From Botryllus schlosseri (taxonomy: Eukaryota > Chordata > Ascidiacea > Stolidobranchia > Styelidae), in NCBI GenBank assembly GCA_000444245.1, contig ATSW01014122.1:1-22159 (forward strand): a stretch of 22,159 bases of DNA, read 5' to 3'. The position numbers were made by a program, and so were the translations under genes. Positions 1 through 10,689 of this stretch are shown here, one piece after another. Position 1 is the first letter of the stretch; every line of letters begins with the position of its first letter. The notes below the pieces were generated by a model, which did no database searches, was not told the origin of the DNA, and saw only the letters and a program-made list of their open reading frames with translations.

Positions 1-3000
1 CACCGCCGGGCGTCCCGCCGCCCCCACCCGCGCCGGGGATGTGTATCTCCGCCAGGGTCTTCCTTTTTTCCGAAAAGAGATTGTGAGTGTTTTTCTTCGT
101 GTCTTGAGAGTTGTCGCCTGTGTTCCGTAAACTATGCGTTTGCTAGAGACAAGGCAAAAACTAGTGGTTTTGGTGTTTTGTTGTTTATCGATCTGATGAC
201 GTTTGCTGGCTGGGTTTATTTTGCGGTTTTGCTTCAAATAGGAATAGGATGTGTCACATATTTATCCTTTATGTTTTTACCGACTCATGATATACACAAC
301 ACACGTATGCGTGTGCATGATTTGCATATGCCGCTGGACAAGGAAGGCGCGGAAATGGCCTTGTGAGGCATTCTAAGCTGTATCCGATCGAATAGTTTTA
401 TCCTGAAAATAACGGCGATGCTTTCATCGCAACATCCATTGCAAGAATATACGGAACCTTTCAATTGAGCAAGATTTTCTGAGTAACGTTTTTCATCGGC
501 CTGTTACTAAACCAGTTTTTGTTTTAGCCCCGAAACGGCCTCCCGTGGAGCCGCGAAAGCCGATGAAGCCTTTGTATTGGAAAAGGATACAGATACCGAA
601 AAAAGAGTTTCCAAATCATAAGTAAGATTGGTCGTGTGTTTGTGGGAGATTGTTTTTCTCTTGTTACTGCAGTTGTGATCGCGATAAGTCGGATGTTCAA
701 TCTCTTCTTTACGTTTCGTGTTATTCAATCGACCCTAAATTAGGAAAGGGTCAGCTCTCGATATGGTGTGCTCGAGACAGATAATACAGAAACAGATAAT
801 ATCCAGGGTTGTAGCCAAGTGGCACGGTTCTGAGTCAAAAGTCAATTTGAATTTTATAGATTTGACTTGAGTCATCTTCAATTCACTCCCGAGTCTAGTC
901 CGAGTCCAAGTCGGAGCAACGGGTCGATTTCGAGTCATAGTGTTAAGACTCGAGTCCGAGTCCAGGTGATTGCGTTCCACTGTTCAGTATAGAGTTCAAG
1001 TCAGCCTCGACTCGCTGCTGTGAAACTCTTGGGGTGATATTGAAGGCCTCGGACTCACAATACACACTCACTCTAAACATGTTTATTCGGACGGATAAAG
1101 GACAGTTTCTGGGCCTATTTTTCAATTAATAATCGCGATATACGGGTTTTGCATGAGTTGTGTAGAATGTGTCGAGTGGTATCACTTAGTTAAGTCGAGT
1201 GGATGAAAAGTTGTGACTCGAGTCACTAAAAACATGATATTGCCCAAGGCTTTCAATTCGAATTTCGAACTGAACTACGCAACGTTTGGGTATAGCGTTA
1301 AATTCCAAAATTATATTCGCTACTGATCTACCCACCAGACTTAACTCGTTGCTTAAACTACAACAGGTCAGTTTGGGTCCGCATCAAAGACCTGTCGATC
1401 GACGAGGAAGAAATGGAATCCACGTTTTGCAAGACCGCCGTCGTGAAAAAGAAGAAAGCTCTTAGCGACACCATCGCAGAGAAAAAGAAGGTGAGAGATT
1501 TTTGTTTTTCTGTTTAGCTGGCATGTATAGGGATTTATCGAGGCTGCGGAAGTGCCATTTCGATCAGGGCTGTAAAGTCAAGAGTTTGAGTTTCATTTCT
1601 CTTGAAAGAGTTGGATCACAGAAATTTTGTAACACCATTTGAAGTCTGGCATTATACATTTTAGTCCTTGATGTTTTGCGCATATACACCGACTCGCGAT
1701 ATACATACACATCTATGCACAATCCACATGCTATTATTCATACCATGAGTGTATGATGTGCATATGTCGTTGGGAAAGGAAGGTACAGAAACGGCCATGT
1801 ATGGCTTTCTAAGTCTTACGCCTCCTCTCCATGCTATCCCGGAAATGCTTAACGCCAAGCAGGGAAGCGACAAATACCAGTTTTAGTGATCGAGACCCAG
1901 CCGAGGATTGAACCCAACACATACTGATCAAGAAGCCGGACGCTCCACCGTTACGCTATCTTGTCGGGAAGTCGGAGTTTATTTAAATGATCTCACCCCT
2001 AATTACGATTAACTTAAAATCAAACCAAATGTTTTCCAGTGTTACTACTATCGAGTAGATTTACATTGGAGTTCTGAAACAAAAAATATTAGACTCCGGA
2101 GCTGGAGTCGGTGTCTTCCAAGTTTCAAGAGTAGGAGTCAGTATATTGAAAATTTCCCTGTTATAGCTGGAGTCGGTGGTAAAGTGAACCGACTCCACGG
2201 TCCTGCTTTCGTTAATACTGAATGGTAGCTTCGAGTCAAAAGATGTTGTCCGTTCCAGTACCGACGTAGTAGTTCAGTTGCAGTAAGTTTGAATGGGTAA
2301 AATTTACGATGTAATCTGCCCGTAGATCGCTCCAGCAAAAGTACTGGACAACAAACGCTCGCAAGCGGTCGGGATCTTCATATCGAGCCTGCACGTCGAA
2401 ATGGACGATTTGAGAAAAGGTATTTCGTATATGTGTTTCTAATCGTTTGGTGGTAAACAGTCGTCAACAGATTGTCGTGATTTCAGCGATTCTGAATTTG
2501 GACACTTCGTTCGTCGACGAAGAAAGTATGAAGGCCATTTACAGTCTGGTGAGCATGATTTTTCCAAATTTCACGTAATGAAATTGGCATCTTGCTTGCT
2601 TTCTTCGTAGTGACCAGCCAGTATAGTCGGGTACATCACTTTAAACGTCTGACTGGCAAAGGTTATAACCCAGGGGTTATTAAAACGGATCTGTGAACTA
2701 ATTTTATGTGGCCTGTGAAAGGCCAATGACGATCAAAAACTATATATAAACTGCAAGGAAACATATTCTTTAGTTCACCGTGACAGTTAGACTTTGTTGA
2801 CCTTTTTTTAGTCACCGGGCATCTCTACAACTTACTAGTCCATATGTGAATGGGCTGGGCGAAAGTGATGACCCTTATGTCAGTCTTCAACTTCCCAAAT
2901 TTTGATTTCGAATTTTGTTTGAGTGCAATAAATTTTAGGAAGTCTGTACATCGTACAGCCACCCTAAAAATTAGGGTTCCACGCTAAAATAGTTTTAAGA

Positions 3001-6000
3001 AACCCTGTTCTAACTCTTTCCCCCTACTGTTATTGCAAAAAATTAACGAACAGGCCTTTCTCTATACTTTGACACACTTTTTTTCACATTATTTCAAATT
3101 GAATACCAGCAACAGGCGTTGATACAATGCATATTAGCTAGAACAGAGAGTGGGCCTTTTTTGTCTAGTCCTCATAATCCGTCAAATAGTCACAACCTTT
3201 TAAAAATCGTGACTCATATTTTGCTAACACACTCTCCGTTCAACATAAGACGCTAATAGCGTGCGAGTGCTCTTACGCATTGCTTACTGTACAGAATAAT
3301 TATACTGCCCGCTTATGACTCACACGAGACTTTGATTCCAGAGGGGTTCGAAAGAGGAGCTGCAGTCCATCAAAGCGCATTTGGACCGGCAGGAAAAAGA
3401 CAAAAGAGAAGCAGCCTCTTGACAAACCTGAAAAGTGAGTCTACGTTGTTTGTTCCGCACGGTTTTTTATATCAACATCGAGACTGGTGTTAGTTTTGGA
3501 ACGATCCCAGCTAGGTCACTAGTAGTCAATGTGAAACGGTGGATGTTACGGTCTTTTGAAAGTTCCTATTCTGCTTTACTTGAGCAGCATTAGTGGACAC
3601 AATCTACTCAAGTAACTGAGTACACTGGGTTTGCAGTTTTCAGGGGGGATCAGTAACAAAGTACTTATACTTTTTCTGAGGTTTTGCCTACATGGACTAT
3701 TTGAGCTGTTATTATTTTAAACAGCTTCCAATTCTACTTAACACTTCCCATTTTTTCAAGGCAAATCTAGGCCTAGAAGACTTGATTTTTACTTACTTGG
3801 ACTTGCACTTCCGCCTGGACTTGAGTATAATACTTCTTCTCGAGTACCTACTAGCTAGAACTACTTTGACTTCCTTTGTTTACAATGCCGCAGGAAGAAC
3901 TACATATTCTTCCGAGTTTGAGGGCTTTTTCAGGAAAATATTTTATTGCTGCGTGCGTCCATTAGGTCTGTGACTTATAAAAGCGACATTCTGCATTAGA
4001 TTACAGAACTGCATGATATCTTAGCCAATTGCGGAAGATTTAAGATGACAATCGTTATTATATGTCATTGCGTGACAACTATAAATAAGGTCATCCTTTC
4101 GCCTTCTAGACAATAGCGTTGTACAGATATCACCAAAACGATTTTGCCTTCAGATTCTTGCACGACATATCAGAAATCGATCACTTCGAAGACCGTATCA
4201 TGTGCATCAATTGCAGGACAACGTTTCGCGAAGACATCGGCTCCATACAGGGCGAGCTTCAACATATGACCGACGCCTTGCAGGTCGGCAAACTGTATAG
4301 TATAGTCGCGTAGTTGCGAATGCTCCATCTCTGTGTTCTCTTACGTGGCATGAAGCGTGATGCAGATTCTTTGTTTCGCGCAGGAGCTACAAGACGAAAA
4401 TACCGTTCTGCGAGTGCTGGGACTCATCTTGAGCATAGGAAATTATTTAAACGGAGGTAATTGTTGTTGGTAACGCCGTAGATCCCTACTTATTGACGGG
4501 TAGAAGTAACTGTTGCCAAGTCACGTCAAAACTGCAATTGAAAGTAGAAAATTAAGTTTTAGAAAGTGCATTTGATTGAGTTATAGTTTTGCAGCTAGGC
4601 ATAGGCGACTACATTGAAAATTGCAGGGCGCATCTTGGTGACTAAACAAAATTTTCTAAAGACTTACTAGAACTGCCTGCTATTTCGACAGGTTGTTAAC
4701 GACAATTTCACCTATAAAAGTAATGCAACACATCCCGAAATTGCTTTCTACATTATTAATCTGAAGTGTAAAAAGGAATGTTTGACTAAAAAACACTTTA
4801 TTACTGTGTTACTGACTCCCTCTGGCCGATGGTGCTGTTGTGAATTTTATTAGGTGTAGGTAGATCTGGGCTCTGCTGCAGTCTGACTTTGTCCACGTCA
4901 TTTTCCAGGCAACAGGACACGCGGACAGGCGGACGGATTTCAACTAGAAATCTTGTCGAAGTTGAAAGATGTGAAAGGTCAAAAAGACAATGCCAGCTTC
5001 AGCCTGTTGAACTATGTGGCTCTGCGCATCTACATGCGCACTTACGATCAGGTATTGTACGGCGTCTTGACGTTTTGGTTTTTGTTGTTGTGTAACGACC
5101 TTGGCGCGTTTCAGGACATAAAGTACGAAAACCGGGTGTGCCCGGTGCCGACGTTTCAAAGCGTGACGCTGGCGTCTCAAGTCAACTTTGCGGATATCAC
5201 GAAAAATTTGAGACACGTCACGAGGGATTTAAAAGGTGCAATGTTGTTTTTCGTTTCGTTTTTCGGCTCTATAGAAGCTCTTCGTTGGCTTGGTATGCAA
5301 CCTTATTTTGTAGTTTTACAGTTGGAAAGGGGATTTTCTAGAGTTCAAGTTCATAATCGGATTGTAATATGCAATAGAGCGGGGTTTCTCGAGCTTTTGG
5401 TTTTGAGACCGCTAAAAATTCTAAAGAAAAAAAGCTTCATTTTTGGTATAACACTGGTTTTGAATAGTATATTCATTTTGAAATGAACTCGAATATTTTC
5501 GGCTGACACTCGTCAGGCGTAATCATCAGCAACTAGTTTTACAACTGGTTTTGCATGGACGAACACGGTTCTATTGAAGTTTCTGCGTGGCGAAGTCCTG
5601 TTGACAACCAACTTGATTTTGATTGTTCGGTTTCTTCTGAAAGAGCTGCGACCTTGCTGTTTGCTAGCATACAATTACAATTATTCGACGACTGTTAACA
5701 GCCTGTCAACTGCGATGAAACGTTATTTAAGAGTATCGTACCGAAACCCAAATTTGATTGATCTTCACTGGTACTTGATTCTCAAACGTTTTATTACCGC
5801 GTATCGTCTCTTCCAGATTGCGACAAAAGAGTCGCTAACGTTTTGAAGAAATCTAAAAAAGAATATATTCAACCGTTCAAAGATGTTATGGAAATGTTTA
5901 TACAAAATGGTGAGTGTGTAGCGGTTGTTGTTTTCGAATTTCGTGCGTATTGGTCGAGTTCTTTCTGCTAACCGAGAATCTTTTTCGATTCCAGCCTATG

Positions 6001-7854
6001 CAAGTTTAGAGAAGACGCAGTCAAATCTTGAGGAAGCTCAAACGAGGTGAGTTATGTATTCACATCAACATTTTCTACGGCATTGGTTACTGCAGTATAT
6101 TTTCCGGCAACGTTCTTTGCTCTGCGGGCTGGTTTTAAAACTGAATTTGTCTTTCCGTGACCGTTCTGTATAAAATACAAATGTTCAACATCTAAAATAT
6201 ATCGTAGCTCGTACACTAGGGGTCACTAAAGTGCGCCCAGAAAGCCAGTGACACACATGTTTCGAATAAAAAGGTAACTTTTTTTCAATGTTTATCAGCC
6301 GATCACAATCCAAAAGTACATATGAACTTAAACTCCTCGCAGACCACAGATTGCCGACCACTGCGTTAGACTTCTTTCTCATTGGCTTTCCCTGTTTAGG
6401 GGTCGCCACAGTCGATCAGTCATTCGAGGTGTAGTTTTGAGTTTTGACCAAAGTTTTTTCTTCGAAAACCCTGCAATCCTAACAGAGTATGCCATCTTTC
6501 ATGATATTATAACAGTAGTAATGGTTTGGAAAGTACAAATATATATCTTGTTTGCGGCTAAAAGGAAAGGCAATGTCAGTTACATCATCCCAAATAATTT
6601 TGTGTGTATTGTTGGACCAAGACTATTTCGTAACGCTACGTGGCCATTGTGAGGTTTTGTCATTTCTTTGTGTTGTAATATGTTTACACTATGAATATAT
6701 TATCAAAATGTGCATTACTTGACAGAAATATCGTGCCGTGAATATTCGTAACCTTGTGTATCACGTATTTCAACTCAGAGTTACGGCCAACCGAGTTTTC
6801 CAGGCTCTACCAGTGTGAATTCAGTATCGAAGCTGTATTTCTTAGTCATAAAATATTACTGTTACTGTGAAGATGTATATATTAGATACTTGACAAAAAA
6901 ATAGATTCTCTCTACTCAACTCGAGTCATTGCAATCAATACTTGACTTACTTCAGAGTACTAGCTTTCGTAATATTGCCTTGCTCGGACTTGTGCCAAGC
7001 ATCTAGTCAAACTAGCTGTGATCTCGACATGAGCCAATACTCATTTCATTCAGGTTCCAGGAAGTAGTCGATTTTTATTGCATGAAAGCCAAGTCGAAGC
7101 CCATCGAGCCTAAAGACTTCTTCGGCCTGTGGCAGCCTTTCTGCATGGACTTCCGCACCATTTGGAAAGTGGAGCTGAAACGTTACATCAAGGAAGAGTG
7201 AGTAGACGTTGTTGCGGTGAGGAATTTTCGCCGACGCGTTCTGACGTAAATCAATGTTGACAAAATGAAAATTTAACAGCGGCGATGATATGTTTATTGT
7301 GGAAATAATGTGAATGTTATGATGTGACCAACACCAGTGATGCCGTAGTGCTTCTATATATAGCCGAATTTTGATAGGGATCAGTGATGATCATAGGCTT
7401 GTATATATGCTGCTTTCGGCGCCATCTTTGCCAGCAATCTTCTAATCGTGTGTCTCGCTGTTTTTAGGATTGAAAACGCAAAGAAAAAAGTTGAAGAAAT
7501 CCGGGAGAGACAGCGAGCTACAGTTGTCACGACGACCACAACAGTGCGAAGGAGGCCTAATAGTTTGGTATGTGAACCGTTGTTCTTAGGCTTTTTAGCG
7601 GATAGGATAGCTACGGAATCTTGCCTGATTGCAACTATTTGCAGTGTCATATATCGCTTTGCATCAGTCGCGAAGACACATTTTTCGAATTCGAAAAGTA
7701 GTCTGAATAATTACTAAAAGTATACTGCATTTCCACCAAGTCTACGTTTTGAAACTACTTGAGGACTTTTCAGGCTTTCAGTTTCTATTTTACTTGAAGT
7801 AGTTCTGACACGCCTTTCACTTTGACGACCTCTGGCCTTGATTTTCAGTCGTGA
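1..7854 (+). CDS. FMN: Formin, FMN1/FMN2/Cappuccino class, 3' part (FH1 end, FH2 domain, tail)
   Basis: Formins of this class nucleate and elongate unbranched actin filaments, usually with Spire proteins. The 5' part is outside the window. Inferred exons: 1-42, 528-621, 1367-1490, 2326-2419, 2487-2548, 3342-3434, 4154-4283, 4384-4456, 4909-5051, 5115-5235, 5817-5909, 5995-6046, 7054-7197, 7468-7567, 7849-7854. All are bounded by GT and AG, and their phases agree if one frame slip in 3342-3434 is allowed. Exon 1 encodes a proline run (FH1). Exon 2 has the FH2 opening MKPLYWKRIQIP, with the lasso tryptophan. Exon 4 has NKRSQAVGIFISSLHVEM. Exons 8 and 9 give GNYLNGGNRTRGQADGF, the most conserved FH2 block. 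Exons 13-14 give the closing coiled stretch and a basic tail (RRRPNSLS) where FMN proteins carry the Spire-binding tail. The wording matches vertebrate FMN1/FMN2 better than DAAM or Diaphanous as recalled. Exon borders are inferred by eye. The last exon is the least certain. Confidence 0.9.
225..425 (-). repeat. SINE body fragment in formin intron 1
   Basis: This part of intron 1 (43-527) shares an ordered series of blocks with 1655-1870: CCGACTC..GATATACA, then GCATATG, then GGAAGG..C.GAAA.GGCC, then TTCTAAG. It lacks the tRNA-like head seen in the other copy, so it looks truncated. Orientation is set by the better copy. The rest of intron 1 shows nothing I recognise. Confidence 0.5.
804..1240 (+). 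repeat. Old copy of the GACTCGAGTC-rich hAT-like MITE family (family A), formin intron 2
   Basis: Starts CAGGGTTGTAGCC, matching the left end of the well-preserved copy at 18553 (CAGGGTTGTTACC). It carries the same run of GAGTC/GACTC words, including perfect GACTCGAGTC palindromes near 946 and 1216. The right terminus (expected ACAACCCTG) is not clear and no target-site duplication was found, so the right boundary is approximate. This copy fills most of intron 2 (622-1366). Confidence 0.6.
1645..1975 (-). repeat. tRNA-derived SINE, minus strand, formin intron 3
   Basis: Read on the minus strand, the element opens with a tRNA-like head. TAGCGTAACGG (complement of 1948-1958) fits a pol III A box, and GGTTCAATCC (complement of 1905-1914) fits a B box at tRNA-like spacing. 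The anticodon arm does not fold properly, so this is a SINE head and not a tRNA gene. The body continues to about 1645 and shares blocks with 225-425. No clear A-rich tail or target duplication was found, so the ends are approximate. Confidence 0.6.
2037..2205. repeat. GGAGTCGG-rich interspersed repeat (possible MITE), formin intron 3
   Basis: The segment begins CAGTGTTACT and ends GGTCCTG. Inside, it repeats the word GGAGTCGG or its complement (AGCTGGAGTCGGTG twice, CCGACTCC once). The outer CAG/CTG ends suggest a hAT-type MITE, but no matching target-site duplication was found. The remainder of intron 3 (1491-2325) holds the SINE and otherwise nothing recognised. Confidence 0.35.
2671..3007. 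mobile_element. hAT-like MITE with terminal inverted repeats, formin intron 5
   Basis: The left end CAGGGGTTATTAAAAC and the complement of the right end, CAGGGTTTCTTAAAAC, agree at 14 of 16 positions. The flanks TTATAACC (2663-2670) and TTCTAACT (3008-3015) agree at 6 of 8, as expected for a decayed 8-bp target duplication. Length is 337 bases with no coding capacity. CAGGG termini plus an 8-bp duplication are the signature of the hAT superfamily. The mismatches suggest an old insertion. The rest of intron 5 (3008-3341) shows nothing recognisable. Confidence 0.75.
3545..3878. repeat. ACTTGAGTA-type interspersed repeat (family B), formin intron 6
   Basis: The segment is rich in ACTCAAGTA, AGTACTT, TTTTTACTTACTTGGACTT and CGAGTAC words and ends near CTACTTTGACTTCC. 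The same vocabulary recurs at 7740-7834 and 15540-15896. Such sequence is typical of a widespread class of hAT MITEs, from general knowledge. Boundaries are approximate. The rest of intron 6 (to 4153) is unremarkable. Confidence 0.45.
4457..4908. other. Formin intron 8, no feature recognised
   Basis: Intronic sequence of 452 bases between the exon ending AACGGAG and the exon opening GCAACAGG. I see no repeat family, hairpin or conserved frame in it. Confidence 0.5.
5376..5420 (+). repeat. Solo hAT-terminus-like sequence in formin intron 10
   Basis: CGGGGTTTCTCGAGCTTTTGG followed by TTTTGAGACCGC resembles the common hAT end CAGGGGTTCTCAAACTTTTGG with a following GCGACC word. No partner end or target duplication was found within the intron (5236-5816). 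The rest of the intron is unremarkable. Confidence 0.25.
6212..6415. repeat. Possible transposon fragment in formin intron 12
   Basis: TAGGGGTCACTAAAGTGCGCC at the left and TAGGGGTCGCCACAGT at the right resemble hAT termini, but they point the same way. They may therefore be two ends of different copies, or chance. No target duplication was seen. Intron 12 (6047-7053) also has GACTCGAGTC-like words at about 6915-6935. Otherwise nothing is recognised. Confidence 0.25.
7740..7834. repeat. Family B repeat, right-end fragment, formin intron 14
   Basis: Shares TTTGAAACTACTT, GACTTTTCAG and the terminal CACTTTGACGACCTCTG with the longer copy ending at 15896 (CACTTTGACCAACTCTG). Read inward from the end, CAGAGNTNGTCAAAGTG looks like a hAT terminus. 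The left part is missing or too decayed to see. Confidence 0.45.
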
Positions 7855-8472
7855 CCGCCTTATGCTTGCTTATCTCTCGCAATTGGCGACGAGTGACCAA
7901 GGTATTATTGACATTGCAGAAATCTCGACTGATGAATTCGAAGAAATGAATCAGAGCACACAACTATCTCCGAGTCGCCCACTCTGAAAACACCTCACAC
8001 ACAGAATTCGATACCGGAGCCGCTCTCCTGTAAGCATTCAGAAAGCCAAATGAGACAGGCATCAGCCGCCGGTCTTGATACAGTTCGATCTACTAAACCC
8101 CGTGGAATTCTTTGTGATTTTTTCCCGCTTTTTCTACGCCCTCGTTGCCACGCGTGATTTTTCCTTCTCTTTCACTTACACTCCTATTACCACGCCCCAA
8201 GTGCTTGCTCATATTTTGTATTGTATTTGTATTTGCAAACTATTTTCCGGACCTGACTGTACGATTTCTCGACGGTGCTGCTGAGTCTTGCCTGCTGCGC
8301 AGTAAAATCATAGAGACCCGAATGCGTTGTGGAGGGATGAGTTTAGCGGGCAGGAGTGTTGTAGATACAGAACCTTCATTTTTCAGCCGTGCGAGGTGCA
8401 AATTAATAACATCCATAGCAAAAATGCATTTAGGCAAAATGAGGTATAGATCAGAGGCTAGATATAACATTC

Positions 8473-8478
8473 ATTAAA
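8473..8478 (+). terminator. Candidate polyadenylation signal of the formin gene
   Basis: ATTAAA, the commonest variant signal, lies about 620 bases after the proposed formin stop. No AATAAA was noticed between the stop and this site. The 7855-8478 interval would then be 3' UTR. It holds several short frames with no recognisable protein. Transcript ends would be needed to confirm this. Confidence 0.3.
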
Positions 8479-9240
8479 GCCTAGCCATCCAGTCTGTCAG
8501 CGCCGAGGCGTGGGAGAGTGGTCCAGTGATTTCAGAATTTTGTTTTCGGGCAGTAATTCCTAAACGATTTTCAAATCGTGATCTCACTGTCGCAGCATCG
8601 GTAGATTTATACATACTACTTATTATTATGTATATTTGTCCTGATTATTCGGGAATATTATAGGGTAGCTTTTCTTCATCTTGTCTCCTCGAAGCGTCCT
8701 ACTAACGCTCCCGTCAATTTAAATGAAGACTCTCAACTACAACTATAGCTATATAGTTACCACAAAACACTTCGATGACATGGTTGGCGCTGTTTCCTTG
8801 AAAGCAACTGAAAACCAGAGGAAGGGGAACGCCATATCATGTACCGCCCTGTGTGTGGCGAGATAGCGTACTGGTACGTTTCACAGCTGCAGCATTGATG
8901 GGTATTGGAGATTTAGGCTCCTCGCCACGTGATCCGCGTAAGGGTTATAAGCGGTGTTTTAAAATAGCCTACAAGTCGGTAAATATCATTGGTTTATTAG
9001 CAATTTTTATCAGTTCAATAGGCTACACCACAAAAATGCGATACAATTAAAAGATAGGAAGATGTCGAAAAGCGACTTGAAGTAGTCTATGGAATCAGAC
9101 ACCCACCTTGACCTATGCGATGTAAACAGGAGGCATGCACAATGAATGAAAAGTAAAAGACGATAGTATAGAAAAAAGCAAGCGACAAAAAAATATGATA
9201 AGGAATCATAAGAAAGATGAATATCGGCCTGGTGTTATAT
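8479..9240. other. Intergenic stretch after the formin gene, no gene recognised
   Basis: A/T-rich sequence with short open frames on both strands. None has a recognisable domain or extends across good splice sites. No repeat family was recognised. Confidence 0.45.
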
Positions 9241-9640
9241 TAGGGTTGCCATATTTTGAAATCGGGAAAGGAGGATACCTAATTTACCAAATCAGAAAAG
9301 TTGGTTGATCAAAAAACACCCGATTTCGCTATTTTTGCTGTAAAATTTGGTGAGTTGACTAAAAAAAAGGTCATTACTTTCGATCGAACCACGAATTGCA
9401 TCAGCGTCAGTTATGCCCATTTTATAAGCTTGGTTAGATATGTCGCATTGGATGGTTGGTCGCACTAGTGTCTTTGACTGGAGATGTTTTCGCAACTTCG
9501 TCCTTAACCGCGAGGGTCTCAGCTCCTCTAGGTATGTGGTTGTAAACGGCACCGCGATGTGGCGATCGTCGGCATCTTCACAAAAGATCAGTTGATGGTT
9601 GCCTAATGCCCACTTGAACTCGAAGTCTGTAATATGGTCG
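9241..9640 (-). mobile_element. Decayed hAT-type DNA transposon fragment with BED-finger-like remnant
   Basis: The low-coordinate end TTAGGGTTGCCATATTTTG, followed by AAATCGGGAAAGGAGGA, resembles a family of hAT termini (AGGGTTGCCA, AAATCGGG, GAGGA). On the minus strand, the frame 9292-9552 contains ELRPSRLRTKLRKHLQSK, which resembles the end of the BED zinc finger of ZBED-like hAT transposases (KPSKL, then HL and K). The cysteine pair expected upstream is not evident, so the domain would be broken or the resemblance accidental. The catalytic core is absent. Boundaries are guesses. Confidence 0.35.
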
Positions 9641-9777
9641 ACTCTCAGACTCCACTATCAGATTAATTTTCGCACTGTCTGGGAATATTTGATAGCCAAC
9701 CAATTCCATTGTCTGTACGATGAAATAAACAAGCAAAACACATCAGCAAACAATGACAGACTTTAAGAGCCCTATTT

Positions 9778-9795
9778 TTATCGCACTTGCGATAA
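9778..9795. repeat. Short perfect palindrome
   Basis: TTATCGCA and TGCGATAA form perfect 8-base arms around CT. A looser relative (TTACACTTGTGATAA) lies about 90 bases further on. It may be a protein-binding site or chance. Nothing else is seen in 9641-10690. Confidence 0.4.
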
Positions 9796-10689
9796 AGGCA
9801 TTGCATTGTGTGAAATACGACATCCTTTACCAATTATATCTTCTACCTATTCCATTTTGATTACACTTGTGATAAAAGGATCATGAGAGTGGAGTAGCGA
9901 GTATATGCGACATACTTTATCAATAATCTTGGTCTGAAGATGTGAAAGCGCGGAGATAGGACAAAGGGCCAGAAAACTCCAGCTCAGCGATCGTTATTGT
10001 AAGCGCCAATATGATAAAGGAAAGCGCACAAGGACAGAATAACTGATGAAATGCAGCTTCCCAATTGATATGACTGTCTGGCGATTCCCTATAAGAGTGA
10101 CATCAACGTAGGCCTCGATCATTCGACATAAGTTTGAAATGACCATCGTACTAGTTCCGTCGCCTGCGTAGGCTGATCGTCAGACGCTCAGGAAAACTTC
10201 GCATCTGCATTTTTCTTTTTGAAAATGATTTAGGATTTGAGATGTTTTGAAATTACATAGGAATGAAAGAAAAACTTTTGCTGCAAAGTAGCCCGGTCTA
10301 CGTAATCCATTGGGGCGCGAGGTAAATTGCTTCTGAGAGCATGGTATCTAACAGACTAATGAATATGGCGGTACTAATAAATGGAAGTTATCGGCGTTTG
10401 AGAATCTTCTACTAACGGTTCCAGAAGTTGTGAGATCCCTATTCTAGAGACACATTCATTACTGATACTTGCTGCATATGGAATAAGTCTCAAAGTAGGA
10501 GATAATGTTCGAAATCGTAGGCTCGTAAGAATTTTAATAGCCGTAACAGAGCTGTGCCTCGATCCAGCAAGCAATGAGTGACCAGTGACCATGACCATCG
10601 TTGGATCGGTCCAATATATTAATTTATAGCGCATTGCTCATGGAGTCCTTAACCTAATATTGATAATATCAAAAAGTTGAGAAATTTCG

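Noticed and set aside
1890-1975. tRNA gene on the minus strand
   Set aside because: A and B boxes are present, but the anticodon arm does not pair and the sequence continues into a repeated body, so it is better explained as a SINE head.
4110-4153. Formin exon starting at 4110 (after TTCTAG)
   Set aside because: It would insert 15 residues before the conserved FLHDISE block and does not fit the phase of the LDKPEK exon. The acceptor at 4153 gives an exact FH2 match.
4953-5486. 177-codon open frame on the + strand
   Set aside because: It is two formin exons (to 5051, and from 5115) read through the 63-base intron, then continued into the next intron. Only the exon parts match the FH2 domain.
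8145-8477. Overlapping + and minus frames of 110 and 76 codons after the formin stop
   Set aside because: They overlap on opposite strands, show no domain and lie in the likely formin 3' UTR.
8853-9050. 65-codon + frame reading MGIGDLGSSPRDPRKGY
   Set aside because: It looks faintly like transposon-derived sequence, but I could not tie it to any family or find element ends.
10374-10634. 86-codon minus-strand frame in the DBR1 upstream region
   Set aside because: No recognisable family, no supporting splice sites or neighbours. Length is within chance for this base composition.
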